30,620 nt of DNA from JBLNBU01 sp050260215 (GCA_050260215.1 JBLNBU010000218.1:1-30620); one strand, 5' to 3'. Shown: positions 7,062 through 14,602, counted from the stretch's first letter. Numbers and translations are program-made. Notes: generated by a model not told the origin, from the letters alone.

Positions 7062-8372
7062 CTACTGCCGCCGGATGCCCGAGCAGACGCGGCCGACGAA
7101 GGCGTCGATGTCGTCGTTCATGCCCACCGTGCGCTGGGCCAGGTCGCCGGCGGCGACCAGGACCTGGTTGGCGGCCTCGGTGGCGGTACCGGCCACGTGG
7201 GCGACCTCGCCGATGGTGTTGGCGACGGTCTGCACGCCGGCGGCGACCTCGCGGATCGAGCGGCTCATGTCGGCGACCGCGGCGGACTGCTGCTCGGTGG
7301 TGGCGGCGATGCCGGTGGCGTTCTCGTCGATCTTGCGGATCATGGCGGCGATGTTGCGCACGGCCGAGACCGCGCTTTCGGTGGCCTGGCGCATGCCCTC
7401 GATCTGGCCCGAGATCTCCTCGGTGGCGCGCGAGGTCTGGTTGGCCAGGCTTTTGACTTCGTTGGCGACCACGGCGAAGCCCTTGCCGGCATCGCCGGCA
7501 CGGGCGGCCTCGATGGTGGCATTCAAGGCCAGCAGGTTGGTCTGGTTGGCGATCTCGGTGATCAGGTTGACCACCTCGCCGATCTTCTGGGCGGCCTCCA
7601 GCAGGGTCTGGATGGCGCGGTCGGTGTCGCCGGCGACGCGGGCGGTCTCCTGGGCCATGTCGGCCGAATGCTGGATGCGCCCGGCAACCTCGCGGATGCC
7701 GCCCGACACCTGCTCGGCGGCCGCGGCGACCGCCTCGACGCTGGCCGAGGCGTCCTCGGCGGCGCGGGCCACGGTGGTCGACTGCTCGCTGGTCTCCGAG
7801 GCGATCTGCGACATCTGGGTGGCAGTGGCCTCGAGCTCGGTGGCGGTGGCGGCCACCGCCTGGCTGACGTGCTTGATGGTGTTGCCGACGCCGGTGGCCT
7901 CGGTGACGAATTCCTTCGCCCGGCGCTCCATGTTGGTCAGCGCCTCGTTGATCAGGCGGGCGTGGTCCGAGAACTCGCCGACCAGGCCTTCGGTGATGAT
8001 GTGGCGGAAGTAGCGGCCCTGCGAGGTCAGCGCCATGGCGGCGTCGGCCTCCTTGGTGAAGGCCTCGGTCAGGTCGAGCAGGCGGTTGACGTTGTGGTCG
8101 AGGTCGGCCAGCGCCCCGGATTCGGTGATGCCGACGATGCGGGCGTCCAGGCGGCCCTGGGCCGCCTCGCCGATCACCTTCGAGGCGCGCTCGACACTGG
8201 CCTGGGCGCGGCGCAGGAAGACCACGGTCAGCCCGGCGGCAGCCGAGGCGGCCGCGGTCGACACCGCGTCGAGCAGGGCGCCGTCCTTGAGCGAGAGGAT
8301 CGCGCCGATGAAGCACAGCACCGCGGCGAACAGGCCGGCGGCAACCGCCTTAGAGAGAGAAGACGAATTCAT
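7062..8372 (-). CDS. Methyl-accepting chemotaxis protein without a periplasmic sensor domain
   Basis: 436 residues. Two N-terminal membrane segments (about 8-27 and 33-52) are joined by a very short loop, so there is no periplasmic ligand domain. A cytoplasmic linker contains TSQGRYFRHIITEGLVGEF (about 136-154). The signalling domain has the conserved hairpin tip EIANQTNLLALNATIEAARAGDAGKGFAVVANEVKSLA. No C-terminal CheR-docking pentapeptide is present (it ends CSGIRRQ). The start overlaps the 3' end of the upstream PAS gene by 23 bp. I read the pair as a two-piece Aer-type energy or redox receptor: the PAS protein senses and this one signals to CheA/CheW at the membrane. No che genes are in the window. 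Confidence 0.93.
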   Translation of the reverse strand: MNSSSLSKAVAAGLFAAVLCFIGAILSLKDGALLDAVSTAAASAAAGLTVVFLRRAQASVERASKVIGEAAQGRLDARIVGITESGALADLDHNVNRLLDLTEAFTKEADAAMALTSQGRYFRHIITEGLVGEFSDHARLINEALTNMERRAKEFVTEATGVGNTIKHVSQAVAATATELEATATQMSQIASETSEQSTTVARAAEDASASVEAVAAAAEQVSGGIREVAGRIQHSADMAQETARVAGDTDRAIQTLLEAAQKIGEVVNLITEIANQTNLLALNATIEAARAGDAGKGFAVVANEVKSLANQTSRATEEISGQIEGMRQATESAVSAVRNIAAMIRKIDENATGIAATTEQQSAAVADMSRSIREVAAGVQTVANTIGEVAHVAGTATEAANQVLVAAGDLAQRTVGMNDDIDAFVGRVCSGIRRQ

Positions 8373-8874
8373 CGTACGGCACTCCCGCGGCCTGCAGCTT
8401 GGCGACCATGGCGTTGAAACTGGCGTCCAGTCCGGCCTTGCGGTCGGAATGGCCCTGCTCGATGGACAGCAGCTCGGCGTACAGCGCCTCGACCTTGGCG
8501 ATGGCGTCGCGGCGCGGCACCCGGCGGTTCGAATGGTAGCTGATGATGTTGCCGGCGCTGTCGAAGGTGGGGGTGACGTGGGCGAACACCCAGTAGTGGT
8601 CGCCGTTGCGCGCCCGGTTGATGACGTAGGCGAAGATTTCCTTGCCGGACTCGATGGTGTCCCACAGCAGCTTGAACACCGCCCGCGGCATGGCCGGATG
8701 GCGGATGATGCTGTGCGGCTGCCCGATGATCTCGCGCTCGGCGAAGCCGGCCACGCGCAGGAAGACCTCGTTGGCGTAGATGATGCGCCCCTTGGTGTCG
8801 GTCTTGCTGACGATGATCTCGTTGTTGCCGAACGTGCGCTCGGCGCCTGTCAGGTGCTGATCAGCCCTGGCCAT
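8350..8874 (-). CDS. Stand-alone PAS protein, Aer-like redox sensor
   Basis: 174 residues, essentially one PAS domain (about 15-118) plus a helical tail. The stretch HSIIRHPAMPRAVFKLLWDTI (54-74) and NRARNGDHYWVFAHVTP (86-102) match the FAD-binding PAS of E. coli Aer. The Arg-His pair (R58, H59) and the Trp (W71) are kept, but the Asp that follows in Aer (RHPDMP) is Ala here, so FAD binding is likely but not certain. The C-terminus lacks a HAMP or signalling domain. These are supplied by the overlapping downstream MCP (23-bp overlap), so the two are probably translated together and interact. A good sigma-70 promoter lies upstream. Confidence 0.88.
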   Translation of the reverse strand: MARADQHLTGAERTFGNNEIIVSKTDTKGRIIYANEVFLRVAGFAEREIIGQPHSIIRHPAMPRAVFKLLWDTIESGKEIFAYVINRARNGDHYWVFAHVTPTFDSAGNIISYHSNRRVPRRDAIAKVEALYAELLSIEQGHSDRKAGLDASFNAMVAKLQAAGVPYDEFVFSL

Positions 8875-8933
8875 CTGGAAACCCCCGAAACCTGGAATGG
8901 AATAGTTCTAAACTTTTTATGATTTATCTATGC

Positions 8934-8961
8934 ATTATAATAAAAAAGGAAGTCGTGGCAA
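8934..8961 (-). promoter_or_regulatory. Sigma-70 promoter of the PAS-MCP operon
   Basis: On minus, TTGCCA (8961-8956), a 16-nt spacer, and a perfect TATAAT (8939-8934). It sits in an AT-rich island (about 8900-9060) that stands out from the GC-rich surroundings, about 60 bp before the PAS start. The rest of the 8875-9153 gap holds no gene. A TATACT at 9049-9054 may be the -10 box of the rlmJ promoter on the other strand. Confidence 0.75.
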
Positions 8962-9153
8962 TCGGGGTTTCGCCCTATTTATTTACTAAAAAAGGGTTAA
9001 CGAAACCATCCAGGGCAATAAACCCGCCGTTTCTGAAATGAGCAGTGTGTATACTACTGATTACCACCGCCCTGCCACGAATGCGAGCCACGGTCACCGG
9101 CGAATTGTGACGGACAGTGACGCACGGGCATATCAATGGTATGGGATGCGCCC

Positions 9154-9993
9154 ATGAACTATCGCCATGCCTTCCATGCCGGCAACTTCGCCGACGTCGT
9201 CAAGCACGCCACCGTCGCGCTGATGGTGTCGCACCTGCGTCTCAAGGATGCCGGGTTCTTCGTGCTCGACACCCATGCGGGGCTTGGGGCCTACGACCTG
9301 GCCGGCGGCGTCGCCGACAAGACCGGCGAGTACAAGGCAGGCATCGCCCGCGTGCTGGACGCCACTGATCCGCCCGACGAGGTGCGGCCCTATCTGGACG
9401 CGGTGCGCGCCCTGAACCCGGACGGCGGCCTGCGGCATTATCCGGGCTCGCCGGCGCTGGTGCGCGGGCTGCTGCGGCCGCAGGACCGCCTGGCCGCGGT
9501 CGAGTTGCACCCCGAGGACTTCGCCGCGCTGAAAGCCCGGTTCGCCCGCGATCGCCAGGTGACCGCCCACCACATGGACGGCTATGAGGCGCTCAAGGCG
9601 ATGCTGCCCCCGCCCGAGCGCCGCGGCCTGGTGCTGGTCGATCCGCCCTTCGAGGCCAAGGACGAGTTCGCCCGCATGGCCCGCGGCCTGAAGCAGGCGC
9701 TGAAGCGCTGGCCCACCGGGCTTTACGCCCTGTGGTACCCGATCAAGCACCGCGAGCCGGTGGCCGCCTTCCACGCCGCGCTGGCAGCCGAGCGGCTGCC
9801 CAAGACCCTGGCGGCCGAACTGCTGGTCCACCCCGACGACAACCCGTTCCGCCTGAACGGCAGCGGGCTGGTGCTGGTCAACCCGCCGTGGAAGCTGGAC
9901 GAGGCGCTGGCCCGCCTGCTGCCCTGGCTGTCGGGCGTGCTGGCCCCGGGCGGCAGCTGGCGGGCCGAATGGCTGGTCGAGGAAAAGAGTTAG
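9154..9993 (+). CDS. rlmJ: 23S rRNA (adenine2030-N6)-methyltransferase RlmJ
   Basis: 279 residues from MNYRHAFHAGNFADVVKH, the invariant N-terminus of RlmJ (formerly YhiR/ComJ). It uses SAM to methylate A2030 of 23S rRNA. The motif LDTHAGLGAYDL (SAM site) is present, as are ELHPEDF and the catalytic LVLVDPPFEAKDEF (DPPF). GLYALWYPIKHR is also diagnostic. An in-frame ATG 18 nt upstream (9136) exists, but the family start is at 9154. It is a single gene, convergent with cobC, with a structured repeat between the two. Confidence 0.96.
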   Translation: MNYRHAFHAGNFADVVKHATVALMVSHLRLKDAGFFVLDTHAGLGAYDLAGGVADKTGEYKAGIARVLDATDPPDEVRPYLDAVRALNPDGGLRHYPGSPALVRGLLRPQDRLAAVELHPEDFAALKARFARDRQVTAHHMDGYEALKAMLPPPERRGLVLVDPPFEAKDEFARMARGLKQALKRWPTGLYALWYPIKHREPVAAFHAALAAERLPKTLAAELLVHPDDNPFRLNGSGLVLVNPPWKLDEALARLLPWLSGVLAPGGSWRAEWLVEEKS

Positions 9994-10027
9994 GGCATCG
10001 GGCGTCAAACCTGACGCACACCGCGAT

Positions 10028-10082
10028 CAGCGCCCATTGCGGGCGCGGCCAAGCGGGCGGATGCCCGCGCCCGGCGAGGGCA
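10028..10082 (+). repeat. Two-hairpin repeat, copy A
   Basis: 55 nt nearly identical to 20561-20615. Hairpin 1 is GCGCCC-ATTGC-GGGCGC. After GGCCAA, hairpin 2 is GCGGGC-GGAT-GCCCGC, followed by the conserved tail GCCCGGCGAGGGCA. Compared with the other copy there are five differences; four are two compensated base pairs in hairpin 2. It lies between convergent rlmJ and cobC, where it could act as a bidirectional 3' end structure. Confidence 0.85.
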
Positions 10083-10083
10083 T

Positions 10084-10689
10084 TTAAAACGGCATGGCGT
10101 TGGCGCACTCGACCCGCCAGCCGTCGCCGGTGGTGTCGAGGCGGGTCAGCGACAGGGGCTGGACGGCGAAGCGCAGCGCCTGGGCCGGTTCCAGCCCCAG
10201 CGCGTGGGCCAGGGCGGCACGGATGGTGCCGGCGTGGACGATGCACAGCACGTCGCGGCCGGCATGCTCGGCCGCCAGGCGCTCCAGCACCGGGCCGACG
10301 CGGGCGATGACCGCGGCGAAGCTTTCGCCGCCGGGTGGAGCCGCCCCGGCCGGGTCCAGCCAGAACGTCGCCAGGTCCGGGTCCTTGGCCTTTTCCAGTT
10401 CCTGCCAGCTGCGGCCCTGCCAGCGGCCGAAGTCCTGCTCGGCCAGATCGGGCTCGACCTGCGGCGGCCCCAGCAGCAGCCCGGCGGCCTCGAGCGCGCC
10501 GGCGGTCTGGCGGCAGCGGATCAGGCCGCTTTCGACCAACGCCGGGCCGATGGGGATGCGCCGGGCGATCTGGCGGAAATCCTCTTCGTCGGACACGTCG
10601 CAGGCCACGTCCAGCGTGCCGTGGATGCGCCCATAGGGGCACGGCACCGGAGCATGGCGCAGCAGCCAGAAACGGGTGGTATTGGTCAT
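10084..10689 (-). CDS. cobC: Alpha-ribazole phosphatase-like histidine phosphatase
   Basis: 201 residues of the phosphoglycerate-mutase/acid-phosphatase superfamily. The N-terminal catalytic histidine is in FWLLRHAPVP (H11; RHA in place of the common RHG). The phosphate-binding region includes SGLIRCRQTAGAL, then EQDFGRWQGRSW, and the second histidine is in CIVHAGTIRAAL. CobC removes the phosphate from alpha-ribazole-5'-phosphate (or the cobalamin phosphate) in the lower-loop pathway. It lies downstream of cobS on the same strand and near divergent cobT, which supports the cobalamin role over a generic phosphatase. Its Shine-Dalgarno (GAGGG, 9 nt before ATG) appears to come from a repeat element. 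Confidence 0.88.
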   Translation of the reverse strand: MTNTTRFWLLRHAPVPCPYGRIHGTLDVACDVSDEEDFRQIARRIPIGPALVESGLIRCRQTAGALEAAGLLLGPPQVEPDLAEQDFGRWQGRSWQELEKAKDPDLATFWLDPAGAAPPGGESFAAVIARVGPVLERLAAEHAGRDVLCIVHAGTIRAALAHALGLEPAQALRFAVQPLSLTRLDTTGDGWRVECANAMPF

Positions 10690-10690
10690 C

Positions 10691-10789
10691 TTATTTGTCC
10701 CTCAGGCGCCGGGCGCCGCCTCCGGCGGCCTGGCTCCTCCGCTGCGCTCCGGGGCGCTCAATGCGCCCGCGCTCGCTTTGCTCGCTCAT
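10691..10789 (-). CDS. 32-residue bridging ORF between cobS and cobC (repeat-derived, may not be a functional protein)
   Basis: The frame has a strong Shine-Dalgarno (GGGAGGTTTG before ATG), begins MSEQSERGRIERPGAQ and ends RRLRDK. Its TAA lies 1 nt before the cobC start. The peptide is very basic and low in complexity, and the frame is made largely of hairpin repeat sequence. It probably keeps ribosomes moving across the gap so that cobC translation is coupled to cobS. A similar frame of exactly the same length bridges the regulator and kinase genes at 20528-20626. A stable peptide product is doubtful. Confidence 0.45.
   Translation of the reverse strand: MSEQSERGRIERPGAQRRSQAAGGGARRLRDK
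10699..10768 (-). repeat. Diverged copy C of the two-hairpin repeat
   Basis: On minus, hairpin 1 is GGGCGC-ATTGA-GCGCCC (10768-10752). It has the same ATTGA loop as copy B but with the stem arms exchanged. After a GC-rich spacer, hairpin 2 is GCCGCC-GGA-GGCGGC (10729-10715), then GCCCGGCGCCTGAGGG. The order, loops and GAGGG tail match copies A and B; the primary sequence of the stems does not. GAGGG sits 9 nt before the cobC ATG, the same spacing as in copy B before the kinase gene. Confidence 0.55.
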
Positions 10790-10799
10790 CAAACCTCCC

Positions 10800-11564
10800 T
10801 CAGGCACCGGCCGCCGCCAGCAGCACGGCGATCTCGGCGGCCTGCTGGATGGCGCCCAGCACGTCGCCGGTATAGCCGCCGATCGCCCGCTTCGCCAAGG
10901 CCCCGACCGCCCACGCGGCCAGCCCGGCGGCGACCGCCGCCGACAGCGCCCCGCCGACGGCCAGGCAGGCCACGCAGGCCGCCAGCCCCAACCCGACCGC
11001 GGTGGCGGCGACGCCGGCATGGGGAACCCCGGCCAGCACCCCCAGGCCGTCGGGGCGGGCCGGAGCCATCGCCTGCATGGCCGCCGGCATCAGCGCCCGC
11101 GACAGCGCCCCGGCGGCGACCAGCGCGCCCGCCGCCGCCCACCCGGGCGGCAGCGCCGCCAGCGCCGCGGCGCGCAAAGCCACCGAGAAGATCAGCGCCA
11201 GTACCCCGAAGGCGCCGGTGCGCGAATCGCGCATGACCTCGAGCCGGCGGGCGCGGTCGCCGCCGCGCGCGCCCAGGCCGTCGGCCAGGTCGGCCAGCCC
11301 GTCCTCGTGCAGGGCACCGGTCAGCAGCACCAGCGCGGCCACCGCCACCAACGCCGCCGGCAGCGGCGGCAGCAGCCAGGCGGCGACGGCGTACACTCCG
11401 GCGGCGGCGGCACCCAGCGCGGCGCCCACCACCGGAAACCAGCGCATGGCCGGCGCCAGCGCACCGGGACCGACCGGCCCAACCTCGGGCAGCGGCACCC
11501 GCGTCAGGAACACGGCGGCCAGATGAAGTTCGCCCACGGGCGTCGCGGCTGGTGACTCGTCCAT
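10800..11564 (-). CDS. cobS: Adenosylcobinamide-GDP ribazoletransferase (cobalamin synthase)
   Basis: 254 residues, an integral membrane enzyme joining adenosylcobinamide-GDP with alpha-ribazole (phosphate) to give adenosylcobalamin (phosphate). The family signature LLTGALHEDGLADLADGLGA is perfect, followed by RLEVMRDSRTGAFGVLAL. The rest is a string of Ala/Leu/Val-rich membrane helices, and the N-terminal HLAAVFLTRVPLP is typical. It is divergent from cobT, whose product makes its substrate. No Shine-Dalgarno precedes the ATG, and the likely -10 box ends only 9 nt away, so the transcript may be nearly leaderless. A GTG at residue 10 is a weaker alternative start. Confidence 0.95.
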   Translation of the reverse strand: MDESPAATPVGELHLAAVFLTRVPLPEVGPVGPGALAPAMRWFPVVGAALGAAAAGVYAVAAWLLPPLPAALVAVAALVLLTGALHEDGLADLADGLGARGGDRARRLEVMRDSRTGAFGVLALIFSVALRAAALAALPPGWAAAGALVAAGALSRALMPAAMQAMAPARPDGLGVLAGVPHAGVAATAVGLGLAACVACLAVGGALSAAVAAGLAAWAVGALAKRAIGGYTGDVLGAIQQAAEIAVLLAAAGA

Positions 11565-11572
11565 GGCGATGG

Positions 11573-11601
11573 GTTATAGGACGAGGCCCGGCCGCACGCA
11601 A
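11573..11601 (-). promoter_or_regulatory. Probable promoter of cobS-cobC
   Basis: On minus, TTGCGT (11601-11596), a 17-nt spacer, and TATAAC (11578-11573). The predicted transcription start is near 11566, 2 nt or so from the cobS ATG at 11564. No cobalamin riboswitch fits in the 56-bp divergent gap. Confidence 0.6.
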
Positions 11602-11620
11602 CATCTTGGGGGACCTTCCC

Positions 11621-12634
11621 TTGAACTCCTCTATTTCTAGCATTGCCGACATCCGCGCCCTGCTTGCCGCCCTGCCCGGCCCCGACCAGCCGGCGGCGGC
11701 CGCATGGGCGGCGCGCGACCCAATGCTGACCAAGCCGCCGGGCGCCCTGGGCCGGCTCGAGGAGCTGTCGTGCTGGCTGGCTGCCTGGCAGGGGCGCCAC
11801 CCGCCGCGCCTGGACACCCCGCGGGTGCGGGTGTTCGCCGGCAACCACGGCGTCGCCGCGCTGGGCGTCTCGGCGTTTCCGGCCGAGGTCACGGTGCAGA
11901 TGGTGGCCAATTTCGAGCGGGGCGGCGCCGCCATCAACCAGCTGTGCGCCACCTTCGGGGCCGAGTTGAAGGTCACCGCGCTGGAGCTGGACCGCCCCAC
12001 CGCCGACTTCACCAAGGGCCCGGCGCTGACCGAGGCCGAGTTCGTGAGCGCCTTCCGCGCCGGCTATGGTTCGGTCCCGGCCGGCACCGACCTGCTGGCC
12101 TTGGGCGAGATGGGCATCGGCAACACCACCCCGGCGGCGGCCATCCCTTGCGCCCTGTTCGGCGGCGAGGCGGCCGACTGGACCGGCCGCGGCACCGGGG
12201 TGGCCGGCGCCGCGCTGGCCCGCAAGACCGAGGTGGTCGCCGAGGGCGTCGCCCGCCATCGCGGCCAGTCGCCGCTGGACGTCCTGCGCTGCCTGGGCGG
12301 GCGCGAACTGGCCGCCATCGCCGGCGCGGTGCTGGCGGCCCGCCTGGCCCGGGTGCCGGTGCTGCTGGACGGCTATGTCTGCACCGCCGCCGCCGCGCCG
12401 CTCGAGGCCGAGCGGCCTGGCGCCCTGGACCACTGCCAGGTCGGCCACTGCTCGGCCGAGCCCGGCCACCGCAGGCTGGTCGACCGGTTGGGCAAGCGCG
12501 CCCTGCTGGACCTCGACATGCGCCTGGGCGAGGCGTCGGGCGCGGCCCTGGCCATCGGGGTGTTGAAGGGCGCCGTCGCCTGCCACGCCGGCATGGCCAC
12601 CTTCGGCGAGGCCGGCGTCAGCGAGAAGCAGTAG
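11621..12634 (+). CDS. cobT: Nicotinate-nucleotide-dimethylbenzimidazole phosphoribosyltransferase
   Basis: 337 residues from a TTG start. It activates the lower ligand: NaMN plus 5,6-dimethylbenzimidazole gives alpha-ribazole-5'-phosphate, the substrate of CobC and CobS. Diagnostic stretches are DPMLTKPPGALGRLEEL, VFAGNHGVAALGVSAFP, LALGEMGIGNTTPAAAI and the C-terminal HAGMATFGEAGVSEK with the catalytic-base glutamate region. I chose TTG 11621 because a GGGGGA Shine-Dalgarno lies 7 nt upstream and the length fits the family. An upstream ATG at 11552 would overlap the divergent cobS start and add unconserved residues. Confidence 0.95.
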   Translation: MNSSISSIADIRALLAALPGPDQPAAAAWAARDPMLTKPPGALGRLEELSCWLAAWQGRHPPRLDTPRVRVFAGNHGVAALGVSAFPAEVTVQMVANFERGGAAINQLCATFGAELKVTALELDRPTADFTKGPALTEAEFVSAFRAGYGSVPAGTDLLALGEMGIGNTTPAAAIPCALFGGEAADWTGRGTGVAGAALARKTEVVAEGVARHRGQSPLDVLRCLGGRELAAIAGAVLAARLARVPVLLDGYVCTAAAAPLEAERPGALDHCQVGHCSAEPGHRRLVDRLGKRALLDLDMRLGEASGAALAIGVLKGAVACHAGMATFGEAGVSEKQ

Positions 12635-12688
12635 CGCAAGCGCCCCGCAATCCCCATAATACCCGCGAGTTTCATTGGAAGGTCCGCC

Positions 12689-13015
12689 ATGCAGTCCCAG
12701 AATCCCCTCTTCGACGACTTCGCCCGCGTCGCCGGTGGCGCGCTCGGCGCCCTGTCCGGCCTCAAGGCCGAGGTCGAGGCGCTGATCCGGCAGCAGATGG
12801 AGCGGTGGATGGCCGGCATGGACATGGTCCCGCGCGAGGAGTTCGAGGCCGTGCGCGCCATGGCCATCAAGGCCCGCGAGCAGCAGGACGCCCTGGCCGC
12901 CCGCGTCGCCGCGCTGGAAGCCCAGCTGGCCGGCGAAAAGCCCGCCAAGGCCGCCGCCCCGGCAGCCAAGCCGGCCGCCAAAAAGCCGCGCGCGACCAAG
13001 AAAGCCGCGCCGTAA
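12689..13015 (+). CDS. ubiK: UbiK-type accessory factor (BMFP/YqiC family)
   Basis: 108 residues. The N-terminal amphipathic part (NPLFDDFARVAGGALGALSGL) is followed by VEALIRQQMERWMAGMDMVPREEFEAVRAMA and a coiled coil (AAL-EAQLAG). It ends in a Lys/Ala/Pro-rich tail (about 83-108). This is the BMFP pattern: the E. coli homologue UbiK/YqiC trimerises, binds lipid and aids UbiJ in aerobic ubiquinone synthesis. The alphaproteobacterial member usually carries such a basic tail. A GGAAGG lies upstream of the ATG, and a CATAAT (12655-12660) may be a -10 box. Confidence 0.85.
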   Translation: MQSQNPLFDDFARVAGGALGALSGLKAEVEALIRQQMERWMAGMDMVPREEFEAVRAMAIKAREQQDALAARVAALEAQLAGEKPAKAAAPAAKPAAKKPRATKKAAP

Positions 13016-13065
13016 AACCGCCCCAATTATCCACAACAATTCGGGCTAGGGTGCCGGATCGGGGC

Positions 13066-13093
13066 TTGCCTCGCGCTGGTGCCTATGCATAGT
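13066..13093 (+). promoter_or_regulatory. Possible promoter of the ybjN-like gene
   Basis: TTGCCT (13066-13071), a 16-nt spacer, and CATAGT (13088-13093). It is about 90 bp before the start codon. A perfect DnaA-box-like TTATCCACA lies just upstream at 13027-13035; being single, it is not evidence of an origin. Confidence 0.4.
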
Positions 13094-13179
13094 CTACGGA
13101 TTGTGCGAAGGGGGCAAGCCGGCCACTAACTTTTGATTCCGGCACGCACGCGAAACGGTATGCCAAGGAGGGCACAGGC

Positions 13180-13683
13180 ATGACGGTTTCCGTCGTCTAC
13201 GAAGAAGAGCCCGTATCCAACCCCTTGGATCTCGTCGAGCAGTTCGTGATGGCCAACGACTGGGCCTACGACCGCCGCAACGACGAAGAGCTGGCGGTCG
13301 AGGTTCCGGGGCGCTGGTGCAACTACAGCCTCTACTTCGCCTGGCGCGAGGACATGAACGCCATTCACTTCACCTGCGCCTTCGACATGAAGGTGCCGGA
13401 GGCCAAGCGTTCGGCCATCTGCGACCTTCTGGCCATCGTCAACGAGAAGCTGTGGCTGGGCCATTTCGGCCTGTGGGAAGACGAGGGCGTGCCCATGTTC
13501 CGCCACACCTCGCTGCTGCGCGGCAACATCGGCCTGTCGCCCGAGCAGATCGAGGACCTGGTCGACATCGCCGTCAGCGAGTGCGAGCGCTTCTATCCCG
13601 CCTTCCAGTTCGTCATCTGGGGCGGCAAGAGCGCCAAGGAAGCCGTCGCCGCCTCGCTGCTGGAAACCGCCGGCGAGGCGTAG
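13180..13683 (+). CDS. YbjN domain-containing protein
   Basis: 167 residues, acidic and soluble. The fold marks are NPLDLVEQFVMANDWAYDRRND at the start, the beta stretch CNYSLYFAWREDMNAIHFTC, and the C-terminal IVNEKLWLGHFGLWEDEGVPMFRHT. YbjN proteins have a type III secretion-chaperone-like fold. Their molecular job is unsettled; links to motility and stress regulation have been reported in enterobacteria. The start has a good GGAGGG Shine-Dalgarno. It precedes proC, an arrangement I recall as common in alphaproteobacteria, but a REP-like element separates the two. Confidence 0.88.
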   Translation: MTVSVVYEEEPVSNPLDLVEQFVMANDWAYDRRNDEELAVEVPGRWCNYSLYFAWREDMNAIHFTCAFDMKVPEAKRSAICDLLAIVNEKLWLGHFGLWEDEGVPMFRHTSLLRGNIGLSPEQIEDLVDIAVSECERFYPAFQFVIWGGKSAKEAVAASLLETAGEA

Positions 13684-13694
13684 CAATTCCCTTC

Positions 13695-13758
13695 CGTCAT
13701 GCCCGGACTGGGTCCGGGCATCCAGGCGTGGATGGCCGGGCCAAGCCCGGCCATGACG
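13695..13758. repeat. REP-like palindromic element, copy 3
   Basis: 64 bp with CGTCAT/ATGACG ends: stem GCCCGGA/TCCGGGC, a short central TCCA/TGGA stem, and GGCCGGG/CCCGGCC. The plan is the same as at 5562-5647 and 6976-7045. It lies between the ybjN-like gene and proC and may separate their transcripts or trim the RNA. Confidence 0.8.
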
Positions 13759-13792
13759 GTCATGCGGGGAGCTGGACAAGGGGAACCACGTC

Positions 13793-14584
13793 ATGACGAA
13801 TGTGCTGTTGGTCGGCTGCGGCAAGATGGGCACCGCCATGCTAGCCGGCTGGCTGGAAATGGGTCTCGATCCCGAGGGGATCGTGGTGGTCGAGCCGTCG
13901 GGTACCATGCCGCCGAGCGACACCGTGGTCGTCGGGCCCGACCAGATCCCCGCCGATTTCGTCCCCGACGTGGTCGTGCTGGCGGTCAAGCCGCAGGTGA
14001 TGGAGCAGGTGGTGCCGGCCTATGCCCGCTACGCCGGCCGCGCGGTGTTCCTGTCCATCGCCGCCGGCCGCCCCATTGCCTTCTTCGAGCGCCTGCTGGG
14101 CCCGGCCGCCATCGTGCGGGCCATGCCCAACACGCCGGCGGCGGTGGGCCGCGGCATCACCGTGTGCTGCGCCAACGCCCGCGTCGAGTCGGGGGCCCGT
14201 GCCGTCTGCCAGCAACTGCTGGAAGCGGTGGGCGAGGTCGCCTGGCTGGACGACGAAGGCCTGATGGATGCGGTCACCGCGGTGTCAGGCTCGGGCCCGG
14301 CCTACGTGTTCCTGCTGGCCGAGGTGATGGCCGCCGCCGGCGCCGCGCAAGGGCTGCCGCCCGAGCTGGCCACCCGGCTGGCACGGGCCACCGTGTCGGG
14401 GTCGGGCGAGCTGCTGAGGCGGTCGCCCGAGCCCGCCGACCAACTGCGCCGCAACGTCACCAGCCCTGGCGGCACCACCGCCGCCGCCCTGTCGGTGCTG
14501 ATGGCCGAAGGCGCCGGCATGGCCGAGATGATGACGGCCGCCGTCGCCGCCGCCACCCGCCGCGGCAAGGAACTGGCGGGGTAG
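13793..14584 (+). CDS. proC: Pyrroline-5-carboxylate reductase
   Basis: 263 residues. The last step of proline synthesis: NAD(P)H-dependent reduction of pyrroline-5-carboxylate. The N-terminal Rossmann motif is VLLVGCGKMGTAMLAGWLE. The central segment has VLAVKPQVMEQVV and IVRAMPNTPAAVGRGITV. The C-terminal domain carries the family signature AVSGSGPAYVFLLAEVMAAAG and RRNVTSPGGTTAAALSVL. The start is the ATG at 13793, with a GGGGA upstream. Confidence 0.96.
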   Translation: MTNVLLVGCGKMGTAMLAGWLEMGLDPEGIVVVEPSGTMPPSDTVVVGPDQIPADFVPDVVVLAVKPQVMEQVVPAYARYAGRAVFLSIAAGRPIAFFERLLGPAAIVRAMPNTPAAVGRGITVCCANARVESGARAVCQQLLEAVGEVAWLDDEGLMDAVTAVSGSGPAYVFLLAEVMAAAGAAQGLPPELATRLARATVSGSGELLRRSPEPADQLRRNVTSPGGTTAAALSVLMAEGAGMAEMMTAAVAAATRRGKELAG

Positions 14585-14602
14585 CACGTCCCGGCCCGGT
14601 TG

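Noticed and set aside
11565..11620. Cobalamin riboswitch between cobS and cobT
   Set aside because: The gap is only 56 bp, far too short for the roughly 200-nt element, and no B12-box-like sequence is seen.
13027..13035. Perfect DnaA box TTATCCACA
   Set aside because: It is single, with no cluster, no AT-rich unwinding region and no dnaA, parAB or gidA genes nearby; the ParA at 15853 is an orphan. Not an origin.
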